Shown: positions 36,481-47,837 of the stretch, in pieces | How positions within the stretch are numbered: the stretch's first letter is position 1 | Layout of the letters: each line of letters starts with the position of its first letter | Assembly: GCA_014218235.1 (NCBI GenBank) | Contig: CM024755.1 | Coordinates: forward strand, 102,342,948 to 102,406,947 | DNA: 64,000 nt | Reading direction: 5' to 3' | DNA from: Colocasia esculenta | Lineage: Eukaryota > Streptophyta > Magnoliopsida > Alismatales > Araceae | The notes under the pieces: generated by a model | What the model saw: only the letters and a program-made list of their open reading frames with translations | Told to the model about the DNA's origin: nothing | The model's database searches: none | Translations under genes and position numbers: made by a program

Positions 36481-37423
36481 GAGAGAGAGAACGTGGGTTG
36501 GTTTGTTGTTGGTTAATTTGTTTAGGTTTAATTAATGGGGTTAGGTTGGTCTATTTTATAAGGTATGGTGTTGGATTTAAATATGTTTGGTTTGCATGGG
36601 AATGGGTTACGTGTTGGCTTTTGTTATGGTGGTGTTGGGTGTTTTTAATAGTTTGAATTGTATATGGATTTTAATGGGTTTAAGTGGGTATGGCTGGGTA
36701 TGTTTTTAGTGTGTTGGATTTATATATGTGGGTATGATTGGGTAGGTTACGTTACATGGAGGTGAAGGCCATGTGTATTATTATTATTATTATTGTTGGT
36801 GTTGGATTTTGTTTTATGTGGATTTTTATGGGTTATGTGATTCTTTTTTAATCGTTGGGGTTTTAAGTTGGGTTTAAATTGTTTAGATTTTAATTGGGGT
36901 TGGATTTGGTTGTTTCCTTTTATTATGTATTTATTTATTTTACATGTTTTACATGGATCATTTAATTTGTTTAGTGGGGTTGGGTTGATCTATTTTATGT
37001 GGGTATGATTTAGGTTGGTTAATGAGATGGCATGCTGGCCTTTTTTAATGGGTTGGTTGTTGTGGATTTGATTTTAATTATTTTTAGTTGAGTTTTAATC
37101 ATAATGGGTTTTGTGTAGATTTTATGGAACTCAGCTATGGGTTTTATTATTTAGTTCATTTTATTTAGATTTTAAGTGGGGTTCTAGTTGATGGGTATGG
37201 TTGGTTTATTTATGGGGTTTTATGAGTTTTATGTGTGACATATATTTTAATTATTATTAATTTTTATGGATTTAAATTGTTGTGTTATTTGATTACTTAA
37301 TATTTTTATGGGCTTGGTTAACGTTGGTTTAAGTGGTGGTGATGGATTTTATTTTATGTGAATTTTACAGATTATGTGAGTTTTATTTATTTGGATTTTA
37401 AGTTGGATTTAAGTGGATTTTAG
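36481..37423. other. G/T-rich plus-strand tract
   Basis: About 940 bp dominated by TGGGTTT/GGATTTTA-type words with few C residues on the plus strand, including a short (TTA)n run near 36777. No gene is seen. Its composition resembles the 3' end of LTR F1, but I see no shared terminus. Confidence 0.5.
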
Positions 37424-37918
37424 CATGACACCGAGCACACACACAGGAGACAGCTGGAAGGTGGCGGAAATGGCAAGCACACAAGCACCACACACTATGC
37501 AAGAGATAATGACAGAAGAGGCTGACACCAGAAAAAGTGTAGGTGACATACGACTGTGTCACCAAAAGATTTTGATGACAGCGAATTCTGCAGCTCAAAC
37601 ATGACAGGCGACCAACCTCATAAATGGAGCAATAACAACTTGGACTGCCGACAAGGGCACAAGCTACCCTGGAGATCTTAATGGAGATAACATTGCGCCT
37701 ACTGAATAATGAGCCTAATGGGCTAAGAAATGAGCCTTGCGAGGATGATCCAAAATGCGCGTCTACCAGAGTAGACGTCCAGGGAGTCTGTCGTTAACAA
37801 GGTGTCAGCGGCAATCGATGTTGCCATTTACATGGGATCTGAGGCAAGTCAACAAATGGTCAAACAAGCCTTATTGGGCCATGAACCACGCAGAGATGGG
37901 CCAAATCTCGCGTCTACA
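37424..37918 (-). repeat. LTR fragment of family G, minus strand
   Basis: Read on the minus strand it starts TGTAGACGCGAGATTTGG at 37918 and shares its first ~150 bp with 6362-6520. It sits inside a family C LTR on the same strand; CTCTC (37919-37923) would be one target duplicate. Perfect inverted pairs include CGTCTAC (37760-37766) with GTAGACG (37771-37777). The far end is not defined. Confidence 0.65.
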
Positions 37919-39908
37919 CTCTCCACCCTAACCAGTGGTACTTGTCCACCTCCAGGATTTTATCCCAATGCCCATGGGATCTCATACTCATATGAACCTT
38001 CCCGTAGGGACTTTACTACGGTACAGTTCCTCAGCCCTCTAAGGTAGTAGTGTTACCCATGGCACATTTACACATTTTTTTTTCATTTTTAAATACACAC
38101 TATTTGTATATCATTTAACACATTAATTCTATATTCACATACTTGCACATAATTCAGGTTACTTAATATGGTACTTCTGTTTACAGAGTTAAACAGTTAC
38201 AATTCAATCATAAATCATGTTGTAATCATCTAATTAGTTTCTAATCACTTTAAGCATACTTTAACTAGTCACTCCATTATGAAATACTCAATTCAGCACC
38301 TACTGTCACTCAATTCACATGAAATTTTAACCACAGACCATTTATAGATCAAGCATCATGTATACCAATTTTCATATTTTTTGGAGTTATACAGAATTTA
38401 TGATAAATAAAACAAGCATTCTGCCTAATCTATCAAGTAATCAATTTAATATGGTACACAGGGCCATATACATATTTATCTATTCTAAAATATGTGTCCA
38501 ACAGTCATGATATTACATCCAATTTCTGGGAATTAATTTCACTTCATACAATTTATTGGAGAGTTAAAACAGATAAAACATGCTCTTTGTTTTACAATTC
38601 AGAAATTATATTTATTACACGGACAACATAAAATTCCCAAATTTTCATGGCATGAACTGACATCTATAAACATCGTACAAAAATTCCATGACACCCAAAT
38701 TCCACATGGATCACACAAACAGTAATTTACAAGGTTGGAAAACCCGACTGACATACATTTTAGGAATTTTAATAAATAGAATATTCATTGAAAATTTCAC
38801 AACATCATCCACTTGAAGTATTACATAGCATATAAAATTTACAGTGTATCATCATGCGCAGAAATCCAAAAAATAAATTATAAAGGGGCAAACAACACAC
38901 TGTTCTTGCCTGAAGAACTCAGCGGCAAGGGTGTGGCCACTTACCTAGTTGACGGCAACATAGGTGGCCGCTAACCTCAGATCTTAACGGCATCAAAGAT
39001 TGCCGTTAAGTTCCTGTCTGTGCAGAACACAAACTGAACATCAAATCCGATAGAAAGGGGGGTTCCATGACTCGATTAAAAATCTGAAAAATTGCCTAAG
39101 ACCTACTAGACACATGTATGAGTAGTGTGGAGGGTTTACTTGCCTTCAGAAAAATCCACAAACGACAAATCAAGCCGGTGAAGCCCTCCTCGGCCTGAGC
39201 CAAAGAGTCCTTAAATCTCCTTTAATCCGGGTTCTGTGTTAATCTTGGAAGTACACCGGGTTGAGAAGACGATTCCCCAACGTATGGACTTCCTTCCAGT
39301 CCCATTAGCACGCCGAAAGAAGCCTCCAATCGCCGAATCCACGAGTCCCAAGTTCAGGTTTCACTCAGAGAGTTAGGGTTTTTGACTCAAGAGCCAAAAG
39401 GGTCAGATCTGGCCGGAGATGGGTATTTTTATAGGGCCAAGGGTCGGATTCGCGTTTAGGTAAGGCTAGGTGACCGTTGAGAACGGTTTCCTAAACAAGA
39501 GGCGAGATTTTTGCGGATGTTTCTGGATTTGAAGACGCAACAGATCTGGGAGACTAGCGTCCATCGATGTGGCCGCTGACTCCATATTAACGTCAGCTTA
39601 TATTGACGCCAACAGGTCGCTTGGCCAGAACCTAAAATACTCCTATATGCATTTCTTAGGCACAATTACATGTAACACAAGCACAAGATACATATATTAT
39701 GCAATGTATACATTAGGAAATCAATATCATTTATGTAATGTAAATGAATATATATATATATATATATATAATAGATATACATATATATTTTTACAACACT
39801 ACATCAAATAGTTTATTTATATGCACATACATGTATCTACACATACAAACATCCATTTCTCACACAATCAGACTCATATATAAGAGAGTAAAATTCTAGG
39901 GCCTTACA
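37919..39908 (-). repeat. LTR of family C, minus strand, 3' part missing
   Basis: Read on the minus strand it starts TGTAAGGCCCTAGAATTTT at 39908, matching the solo LTR start at 18607. A TATA-like TATAAAAA lies near 39425-39432, the GGCAAGTAAACC leader sequence near 39140, and inverted-repeat clusters at 39545-39615 and 38930-39010. The block AAATCCTGGAGGTGGACAAG (minus strand, near 37955) also matches 20560-20580. It stops at 37919 where family G was inserted. Confidence 0.85.
39745..39771. repeat. (AT)n microsatellite
   Basis: A run of alternating A and T inside the minus-strand family C LTR. Confidence 0.9.
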
Positions 39909-41025
39909 GATTGTTTATTACCTAATCGAATGTCTCATTTATATGGCCAATCTTAATGTGTTCTATATCATTATTATATGGATTGTTTCTCTAAGCTAAT
40001 ACTTCAATCACATTCTTTGAATTATATGCTCCTCTTACTCTTGTCCTTTCAAGTTAGTGTGCATGATTTTATGTTATGCATTTATTCAGGTCATTATTAT
40101 CGCCAAAATGTTAATTATGTGACCTATGTCTGAGCAAGGAGATGTAATTTCTATTGGGCTTTTGCTCACCTAGTGTTGCTTAACTATTTTTAGATAGCTA
40201 TGATGAAGAGGCTCAAACAAAGGAGGTAGGACAAGAGTGACCGAAAGTACCAAGAGAATATTTGAAGACATTTTCTTTTATTTAGTGTAGTCTAATTACT
40301 ATGGAAGAATTAGAATTGATATAATAGTTATAAGGAATGGTGGTAGTCTGAATCGAGTCAATGTAATAGTATTAGACTTTGAATTATCAATAAAATTGCT
40401 CATTTGTTAGTTGCAATGATTGTTCAAATTTATGGCTCACATTAGATGTTTAATTATTATCACTTTTGAACAACATGAATGTTACAATTGCCATGTTCTG
40501 AAATTTCTATTTTTGGGACGTGACTGTCAACGACTCACCTAAAAAATGTAGGGCTGCAAAAGTAGGCTCTAGTTGATATCTCTCGAGGCAAACATGAGAA
40601 ATAAAAGTGCCACTCATTCCCCCATCGCTTCCTTTTATACCAACTTAGTAGCGCGCACCCTGACATCTAGTGGAGTGCAACTGTCTCTCACCATGTTTCG
40701 ATCTCGAGGTGGCCTTAGCCGCCTCACAACCACGTGGCTACATCCTAAATCATGGCATCTCGATGCACAACACAAGCCATCATTGCCTTTTATACCACCT
40801 CTCGGTGTGCAACAATCAGCCTCACTTTCCCACACACTTAACCTCAGTATATACTGCTTGGCACTCCTATGTCCCATGATGCAACCCATTAGCACATTGC
40901 GCCAAGCTTGTTTCAAAGTAGTATGCCCAATTCAGTGACAATATAGAAGCTTTCAACAAAAGAGAGGCTTGGGATCTCATTGAGTTGACTCTCGGGCTAG
41001 ATCTTACAACCGAGGTCTAGTCCCA
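39909..41025. other. Old repeat-like sequence without a supported gene
   Basis: 40130-40290 resembles the promoter-distal part of a plant LTR (GCTCACCTAGTG, then ATGATGAAGAGG). 40571-41025 reads like the non-coding 3' interior of the Tat element whose LTR follows. No TSD or domain can be assigned. Confidence 0.4.
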
Positions 41026-41037
41026 AAGTGGGGGGCT
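41026..41037 (+). promoter_or_regulatory. Polypurine tract of a Tat-type gypsy element
   Basis: AAGTGGGGGGCT directly before the LTR start TGTGATGGGTCAC. Confidence 0.7.
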
Positions 41038-41736
41038 TGTGATGGGTCACAATACTAGCCTTGGATCCGAGGCCTGTAAAGGTAATATCGGCCCATTAGA
41101 TTGTGAAATCCCCATAAGCATCATCATTGCAAAGAAGGTGACAGCTCAACTAAAGTCTGACTTGGAATGAGATCATCGACCTTCTGATTCCGACTACAGC
41201 CACCCCAACAGGTAGATTTCTAGTTCTATTACAACTTTCCCAATGCCAAGCAAGGAAACAGTCCTAGAGTCCAGCTATGGGCATACATTGGAAGCCTGAT
41301 GTCCCAAGGAAGGTCTCTAGTTCAATAAGGACACAAAAGCCATATCGAGTCACGCCTCTCCACCTATAAAAGTATCACATCGCCATAAGTAAAAGGGCCA
41401 GAGGTTCCAGATCCACACAAAAGATCTTGGTTCAACCTTGGCACCTATCTCTCCCTCTATGCCTCTCTATTACATACACTAATTCCCTTGGTCCCCTTCT
41501 TGAGTTGACAATTGACTTGAGTGTCGGAGGGTCGAACCTAGAAACTCCTTATCGGGCTTGACTTCCTACAGGTCGCTCAACGACGACATTGGCATCCGCA
41601 ACACCACTGACTTCAGTGACTTTGCTCCTCCCTCCATCAGTAGATCCATGGTTGCCTTCTCGGATCCATCTAAAGTCGGTCAACAACGACCTTCGTGGAT
41701 TTGTGACCTGACTTCATTAGGTTCTAATATTGTACA
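41038..41736 (+). repeat. 3' LTR of a Tat-type gypsy element
   Basis: Starts TGTGATGGGTCACAATACTAG. It contains TATA-like CTATAAAAG near 41362 and TTGACTTGAGTGTCGGAGGG near 41512, a motif that also occurs, diverged, in the Tat LTR near 50427 (AACTTGAGCATCGGAG). The end is uncertain: TTCCTACA at 41570 or TTGTACA at 41736. The second fits the distance from motif to LTR end better. Confidence 0.7.
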
Positions 41737-41928
41737 GATGCTAGAAAAAATATAGAAAACTTTTGGATGTCTCCATGGCTTGTGATATCATGATTCTCAG
41801 CATGCCCTTATAAAGCCTAGTTTAAGGGCGAGTCCTTGATTTGAACATATTGTGAGTATAACTATAGACATAATATAAATATAACAAACAGATTTTTGAC
41901 AAGCCATAGGTATTATATATATATATAT

Positions 41929-42092
41929 AGGAAAAATTAATTAGAAGTTCCTAACTGTAATAGGGAACTTCTTACTGTAACTTGATTTAATATATTATGT
42001 GACTAGAAATAACATTTACTGTAATAAGTTACAGATTAAAAAATAAATTAAATATCTATTAAGAACTCCTAATTAATTTACTCATATATATA
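41929..42092. mobile_element. MITE-like element upstream of metaxin
   Basis: About 160 bp, AT-rich, with imperfect terminal inverted repeats (GAAAAATTAATTAGAAGTTC on the left, the complement of GAACTCCTAATTAATTTACTC on the right) and TA repeats on both sides. TA flanks suggest a mariner/Stowaway-type target, but the termini do not match a family I can name. It sits about 330 bp upstream of the metaxin start codon. Confidence 0.5.
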
Positions 42093-42417
42093 TATATATA
42101 TATATATGGCGTATAAGGATATATGTACAAAAACGTTAAAATGGATTCACCGTTCTCAGATCCAAACTCGAGGCACCACTGACCACCACTTGGCATGAAT
42201 AGATCCGTACAGCGCCTTAAAACTGTTGCAAACGGATTCCAGACCCGCTTGGTTCTCTCATCTGCACGACGCTTCCCTCCCTGTCGAGGGAACAAAACGG
42301 CAGATCAGATCGCTCCTCTTGTTAAACCTAGCAGAAACCCTAGGGTTTTTAGTCCTCCACCTCGATTCTTCTGATCCATAGAGAGTTGCAAGTGTATTCC
42401 TTCTGGCCTCCGCGGCG

Positions 42418-45400
42418 ATGCGCGGCGAAGCGAAGGGGCCGGAGGACCGGCTGCGCTTCGTCCTGGTGGCGAGGAAGGGAGCCTTCGGCCTCCCCACAGC
42501 GTGCCCCTCCTGTCTCCCCGTCTACCTTTACCTCAGGCTCGCCAGCGTCCCCTTCGACCTCCAGTACGACGTCAAGAACCCGGACTCAGGTACTGCTCGT
42601 CCTTCCTTCCGTCTGCGTTGGTCTTTCTGGTGTTGCGTGCCTGTTTATTGTCTGTGGAATTAGCTGGTCGTTTTATCAGTGTTTATCTACTTATATTTGG
42701 GATCTTTGCGCGATTTTTTCTTTTTTTATTTCCACATTTTTTTTCTGGCGGGAGGGTGGTGAGTGGTGTAATCGCATGCATGTTGCTTGTTACTATTGGA
42801 CCGTATATTGTTGAGTTATTCCTTTCGCTGTTCCTAAGTGATCATTGCTGTTGGCTGATTGGGTGGTTTACACTAGTGGATGCTGGAAATGGCGTCCGCT
42901 TTAGTTCGTGCTCTAGGACACTTGTGGAAGTGATGGAGTTAGATGTTAACTAGACGGATTTGTGGAGAAATTTTTGGTTAAGCCAATTGCCTAGGCATTT
43001 CATTGTAAAATTGCTTTGAATTGTTTGATCCTGAATATTTCTGACTCACGTTTAAGTCAATGGGATTAGCGAGATGTGTAATTTAACTTATATGATTGGG
43101 GAAAATAGGAATTACGTTTCACATGTTACCGAGTTAAATAATAAGATAATTGAATTCACAGTTTAGTGAGATAAGTAAGAACCTTATGGTACATTAAAAA
43201 TCTTGTGATGTTTGATTTTAAACTAGTCTTAATAGAATAAAAATATTATTACTAAAGTGCTTACCAAGTAATTTACACAGTTAACTTTGGCAACTTACAA
43301 AGAACTAGGTCTTGCAGCAGCTTCACTTTTGGTGTAGCGGGATTCAATGCAACAATGGGAGGAGCAGATCACTGTCACTCTGCCGAGGACTTCCCGTTGT
43401 TACAGCAGCTGATCTGGGGTTGTGTCATGCGTGTGTATGGGTGGGAAGGGGTCGGATCTGACAACTGTAGCAGCTTGAGGAAGGGCTTTTACCAGAAGAT
43501 GGATTCCTGGAATGGGAAGTAAGACCCCTTCAGATGGGCACTGGAAGATTGCAAATAACCTAGGAATATAATTCATTTGTCCAGGTGTAATTCATTCCCC
43601 ACTTTCCTTTTGAACTCGGGTGGGAACTATGTATCGCCAAGTTTATACTTGTCCAAATTTAAGATATATGGTTCAGTAACAACTAACATGAGATTGTGGC
43701 TCCTAGTAGTAACCCCTTAGGACTGAATTAATTATCCCAAGGTTATCTATTGCAATTAAATATGGTGGCATTTGATAATGAAGTCATTGGTCATGATTCT
43801 TATTCCTTGATTTCCCCCCCCTTCTTTTGTGGGTAAACATAGGTTTTCCTTGACCTATAAGAAACTGTTAGAACAGTCCCACATCCGTTGGGACAAAAAT
43901 AATCTTGTGTCTAAAAGAGTGGTGCTCTCTCCACTCATCACCTTAGGATTTTGTGTTGGATGACCAATAACATTTAAATCTAATTTGGTATCAGAGTCCA
44001 TGGTATGATCTGAGCCGCACACCCTTAATTTATCGTCCACATGACAATGCCTATAATCAGCCTGCATGTAAGGGGTGTGTTAGAATAGTCCCACATCGGT
44101 TGGGACAAATAGTGGTGTCCTCTCCACTCTTCACCTTAGAGTTTTGAGTTGCATGGCCCAATAATATTTAAATCTAATTGAAACAATCTGCATAGTCTTT
44201 GGCAGTGGATTGTATGTTATGTTAGTGTAAAATAGTGAAGTCATGAATGCATGTGAAATGTGCTTGGGACAGGGAATGGTATAAAGTGGTAGCATAGGAC
44301 TAGGTTTTGTCCAAAGTCAATGGTACATAGACTTTTGGGAACCTTCATGATAAGCCGGGATATGGACTCAGGATGCAAGCCACTTGAATTTCCAAAAGGT
44401 TGGATTTTTTATCATCATTATGCTAAATAAGTTTTATGGAGTTTGATCTTGATTTTGCAGACGTGTATGTATTGATGTTCTCAGTCAAACGTAGATAAGG
44501 TTGCAAGCAGTCTGGATTCTGTAACACGTGCTTGGAATGGTGATTTCTTGTTTATCTTATTTGCTTTGCATACATAATTGTGAACTTTTTTTTGTCCTGC
44601 AGATCACATACCCTTCGTTGAATTAGGTGATTATGTAGCATATGGCAATGAGAAGGGAGGGGTTATTAATGGGCTGAAGGATGATGGAATTGTTGACTTG
44701 GATTCAAAACTTTCAACTTATTCATTTCCAGATTGGTTGTCAATGAAAGCAATGGTCTGCTCCTGGCTTGTGGATGCTGCATTATTTGAGTTATGGGTAG
44801 ATTCTGATGGAAGCGCTGCTGACACAATATATTTCTCTGATCTTCCTTGGCCTATTGGAAAGCTTCTCCATTGGAAGCAAAGCAGAGATGTCAAGAACAA
44901 ATTGGGGATAACAAAAGCCAATACTGTAGAAACAGAAGAGGAGGTTGTTGCCAATTTATTTTATGGTGTTTCATATCTCCTTTTTTTTCACTAGTTTTAC
45001 CTATTTCATATTTCATGTTAACTTTACTCTTTGAATGTTGTATTTCAAATTCATATAAGCTCTCTACTTTTATGGTATCAGGTTTTATCTAGTTTGAAGT
45101 GTTTATTTGCAAAAGTTACTCTTTCTATTATGTGTTCAATCTGAGTTCATGTGGACATATTAAGAAATGCAACTAAATAGTAATAATCAAAATGTGACAG
45201 CAGATATACCGGAAGGCAAAGACAGCATATGAGGCATTATCCTCAAAGTTGGGTGATCAGACATTTTTCTTTGAGAACAGGTATCTGAGATGCCAATGAA
45301 AAGCTTGTACATTTATCTTCTTTTTGTCGTTAATCAATTCTGAATCCTATGCCTAGAAAAATTCATGGTTACAAAAGTTGCTTATTCTTGCACAGGCCTA

Positions 45401-47837
45401 CCAGTTTGGATGCAATTTTCCTTGGACATTCACTTTTTGTGCTCCAGACATTGCCTGTAAGTGTAAGGCATGTGCCTTTGAACCTAGCACACTATTCACC
45501 TAAAACTTTAAACTTTTTTATATTGGCGATTACTTGTAACATATCTCCTGTTCAGTTTTAGTGATTGTTTGTGGATGTTGCTTCATGTCATATGGAGTGC
45601 TATAATGAATCTGTCACCTTTAGAAATGCACATAATTATGGTGATAGATGTAGTTGAATATGTAGAAAAGTAATATACCTTTTACCTGGATGTTATATTT
45701 TTCTTTGATTCCCATGGTGTGAAGCTTCATTTCCATTAATGATCAGATTGTTGAAGATTAGTTGACAGTTTATCTTCATTCTGTCAGGTTATACTTTGTG
45801 CTAGTATTCTTGTTTTGATTATGGTATTGGACTGTAGAAATTGACTGGAAATAGTGGCCAAATATGAATGTGATAAGTTTCTCACTTCTGAGGTCAGACA
45901 TGATTTTGTTCATGCATAGAAACACAAATATACAAATAGTTTTTGTTCATTTTTCAGTGGACTTACATGCTCAGGGCCACAAAGAAACTGATGAATTAAC
46001 ACAAAGCTGCGGGCATGTCATAACTGTCCTACACATTTCACACCTGAAAAAATAAGGGGAAGTGGATGTTAGGCATCCCTGTATCTTGGTTTTATGTTAG
46101 TTTCTTTATGTTCCTTATCTTCAATGACAGAGTAATATCTTCATTTTGAATTTTGCTTGTATTCTTTTGATCCATTTTAGTTTGATAGCAACGTTGTCCA
46201 AGTTTCTGTTGAAACTCTCTTAGGTTACATTTGAGAATTTATTGGAAGCACTTTCTTAGTTCTTACAGAAGCACATATGAATAGTAGTGCCGTGCAACAG
46301 ATGCAGTTAGTTTCCTAGAGGTAGAAGTAATACTCTGTAGATTATATGTTTCTATTGAGCATGTCTGGAGTCTGAAGGTTGGTTGTGAGAGTTATGATTA
46401 TGAAAATGTGAAGAGATGAAGCATTTCGGCAATTGATTTATTTCCATTTGAGTTTTCTAATTTAATGTATTTAAATTCAACACAAACGAGATGTAAAACA
46501 GAGGAGAAAATTGCTTCCATTTGCTTAATTGGATTCAGTCATAACTAGAATCAAAAGAAAGACTTATTGACTTAGAACAACTGTAAATGTCCCAAATCAA
46601 AGTCTATAACAATGTGAAAGTCAAATTCAAATGCCACGAATGGGAAACTGGCCGTCTACTTATAGATGAAGGGGGGGGGGGGGCTTTCTTACAATTTCTC
46701 CACTCCTTTGGAAGAGTTGATAAATGTAGGTATCCACCAGGAATGCAGCAGGTGAGAGAACTCCTTTTTCTCTGTCACTGTTGTATAGATTGCCATGCAG
46801 TAACTGGATGTCTCAAAAGTTGGTTATCTTCTCTTTCACTATAACTTGAATCAATCATGCCAGTAGCTCCAACGTTATTGATGTGCATAATGTATAATTT
46901 CCTGATTTTGTCCTGTAAAAGCTCTTGATTCTACAACTTCCATGTCTGTGCATTTGGGTTCTTGTACTTGTTATCTTTTGCTTGTACCTGTCCGATTTTT
47001 TTCTCAATGACATTTTCTTTCTGACTGATATTGTAGGAAACATCAGCTCTGCGAAACCTTCTTTTGAAACACGACAACCTTGTAAAATATTCAGAAAAAC
47101 TGAAGAAAGAATTCCTTGAGGCTAGCTCTTCATCATCCACCATCCCAAGGTCTTCATTTGAATCTTCTACATCCTCGACATCTGGAAGAGGCTTTTCTTC
47201 ACATTGGACTTGGAGTAAGAAATACTGCAAAAAGTTACTTTGCGCTTATTTCTTGTTGATATTCATCACATTTTATTTGATGTCAGAAACGGATATTTTG
47301 CTAATGTTTAAGATGAATTTTTTTCTATAATTAATGGAACAGTGGATGCATCAGTGAGGCACGAAGAATACATTATTTATCTTGTTAAATGGTTGTTTGG
47401 AACTTTTTTAATGTGAGAAAAGCATTAAACAAGTGGAAATATTTCACTTATGAGAGAACACTGGTGTAGTTACCAATAGATTTGAACCAAATCAACTTAA
47501 AAGTAAGGCCTAGTTGCACAGTCAGAAGTCAGAATGATCAAGGCCAGATTTGGTCTTGAAGTTTGTAGGACTCTAATAAGCTTTTGGTCATTTCATGTCT
47601 TACCTCTATTTGCCTGGTTTCCTAACATGACTTTCTTTCTCAGGTTCCAAGCCCAAACCGAAACCTAAACGTGAGAGAACAGAGGAAGAGAAGACATTTA
47701 GAAGAAGAGCCAAGTACTTCCTTGCAACACAGTTGGTTGCTGTGGTCGTGTTCCTGACGCTTTTTGGACCCAGCAGTGGCCGGGAAGAGCTCGAAATGGG
47801 CGATGACGGCGATGACGACTTGGACTATGACTACTAG
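42418..47837 (+). CDS. MTX: Metaxin-like mitochondrial outer-membrane protein (six exons)
   Basis: Plant metaxin takes part in import and assembly of proteins at the mitochondrial outer membrane. I join exons 42418-42589, 44603-44943, 45201-45280, 45396-45456, 47037-47214 and 47644-47837; all introns are GT-AG and the phases agree, giving 341 residues against about 315 for the Arabidopsis protein. The start ATG opens MRGEAKGPEDR. Residues 12-90 form the thioredoxin/GST-N-like metaxin domain with ACPSC at 28-32. Residues 95-235 are the helical GST-C-like part (FPDWLSMKAMV, NRPTSLDAIFLGHSLFVLQ). A Ser-rich linker and a basic stretch (KPKPKPKRER) precede one membrane segment at about 302-318 (YFLATQLVAVVVFLTLF) and an acidic tail, as in a tail-anchored protein. 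Splice joints are inferred; no stop or frameshift breaks the frame. It is the only intact host gene seen. Confidence 0.92.
43866..44179 (+). mobile_element. TRIM retroelement in metaxin intron 1
   Basis: Two short LTRs (43866-43985 and 44078-44179) start TGTTAGAA-AGTCCCACATC. The first is followed by a PBS-like TGGTATCAGAG (43986-43996), and the second is preceded by the purine-rich AAGGGG. Five-base flanks match: GAAAC at 43861-43865 and 44180-44184. The interior is 92 bp and non-coding, so this is a terminal-repeat retrotransposon in miniature. The LTRs end AATCTAATT rather than CA. Confidence 0.85.
46668..46682. repeat. Poly-G tract in metaxin intron 4
   Basis: About 14 consecutive G. No gene function inferred. 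Confidence 0.9.

Noticed and set aside
43985..44000. TGGTATCAGAG in metaxin intron 1 as the PBS of a large copia element
   Set aside because: The short flanking repeats and matching GAAAC duplicate show it belongs to a 314 bp TRIM.
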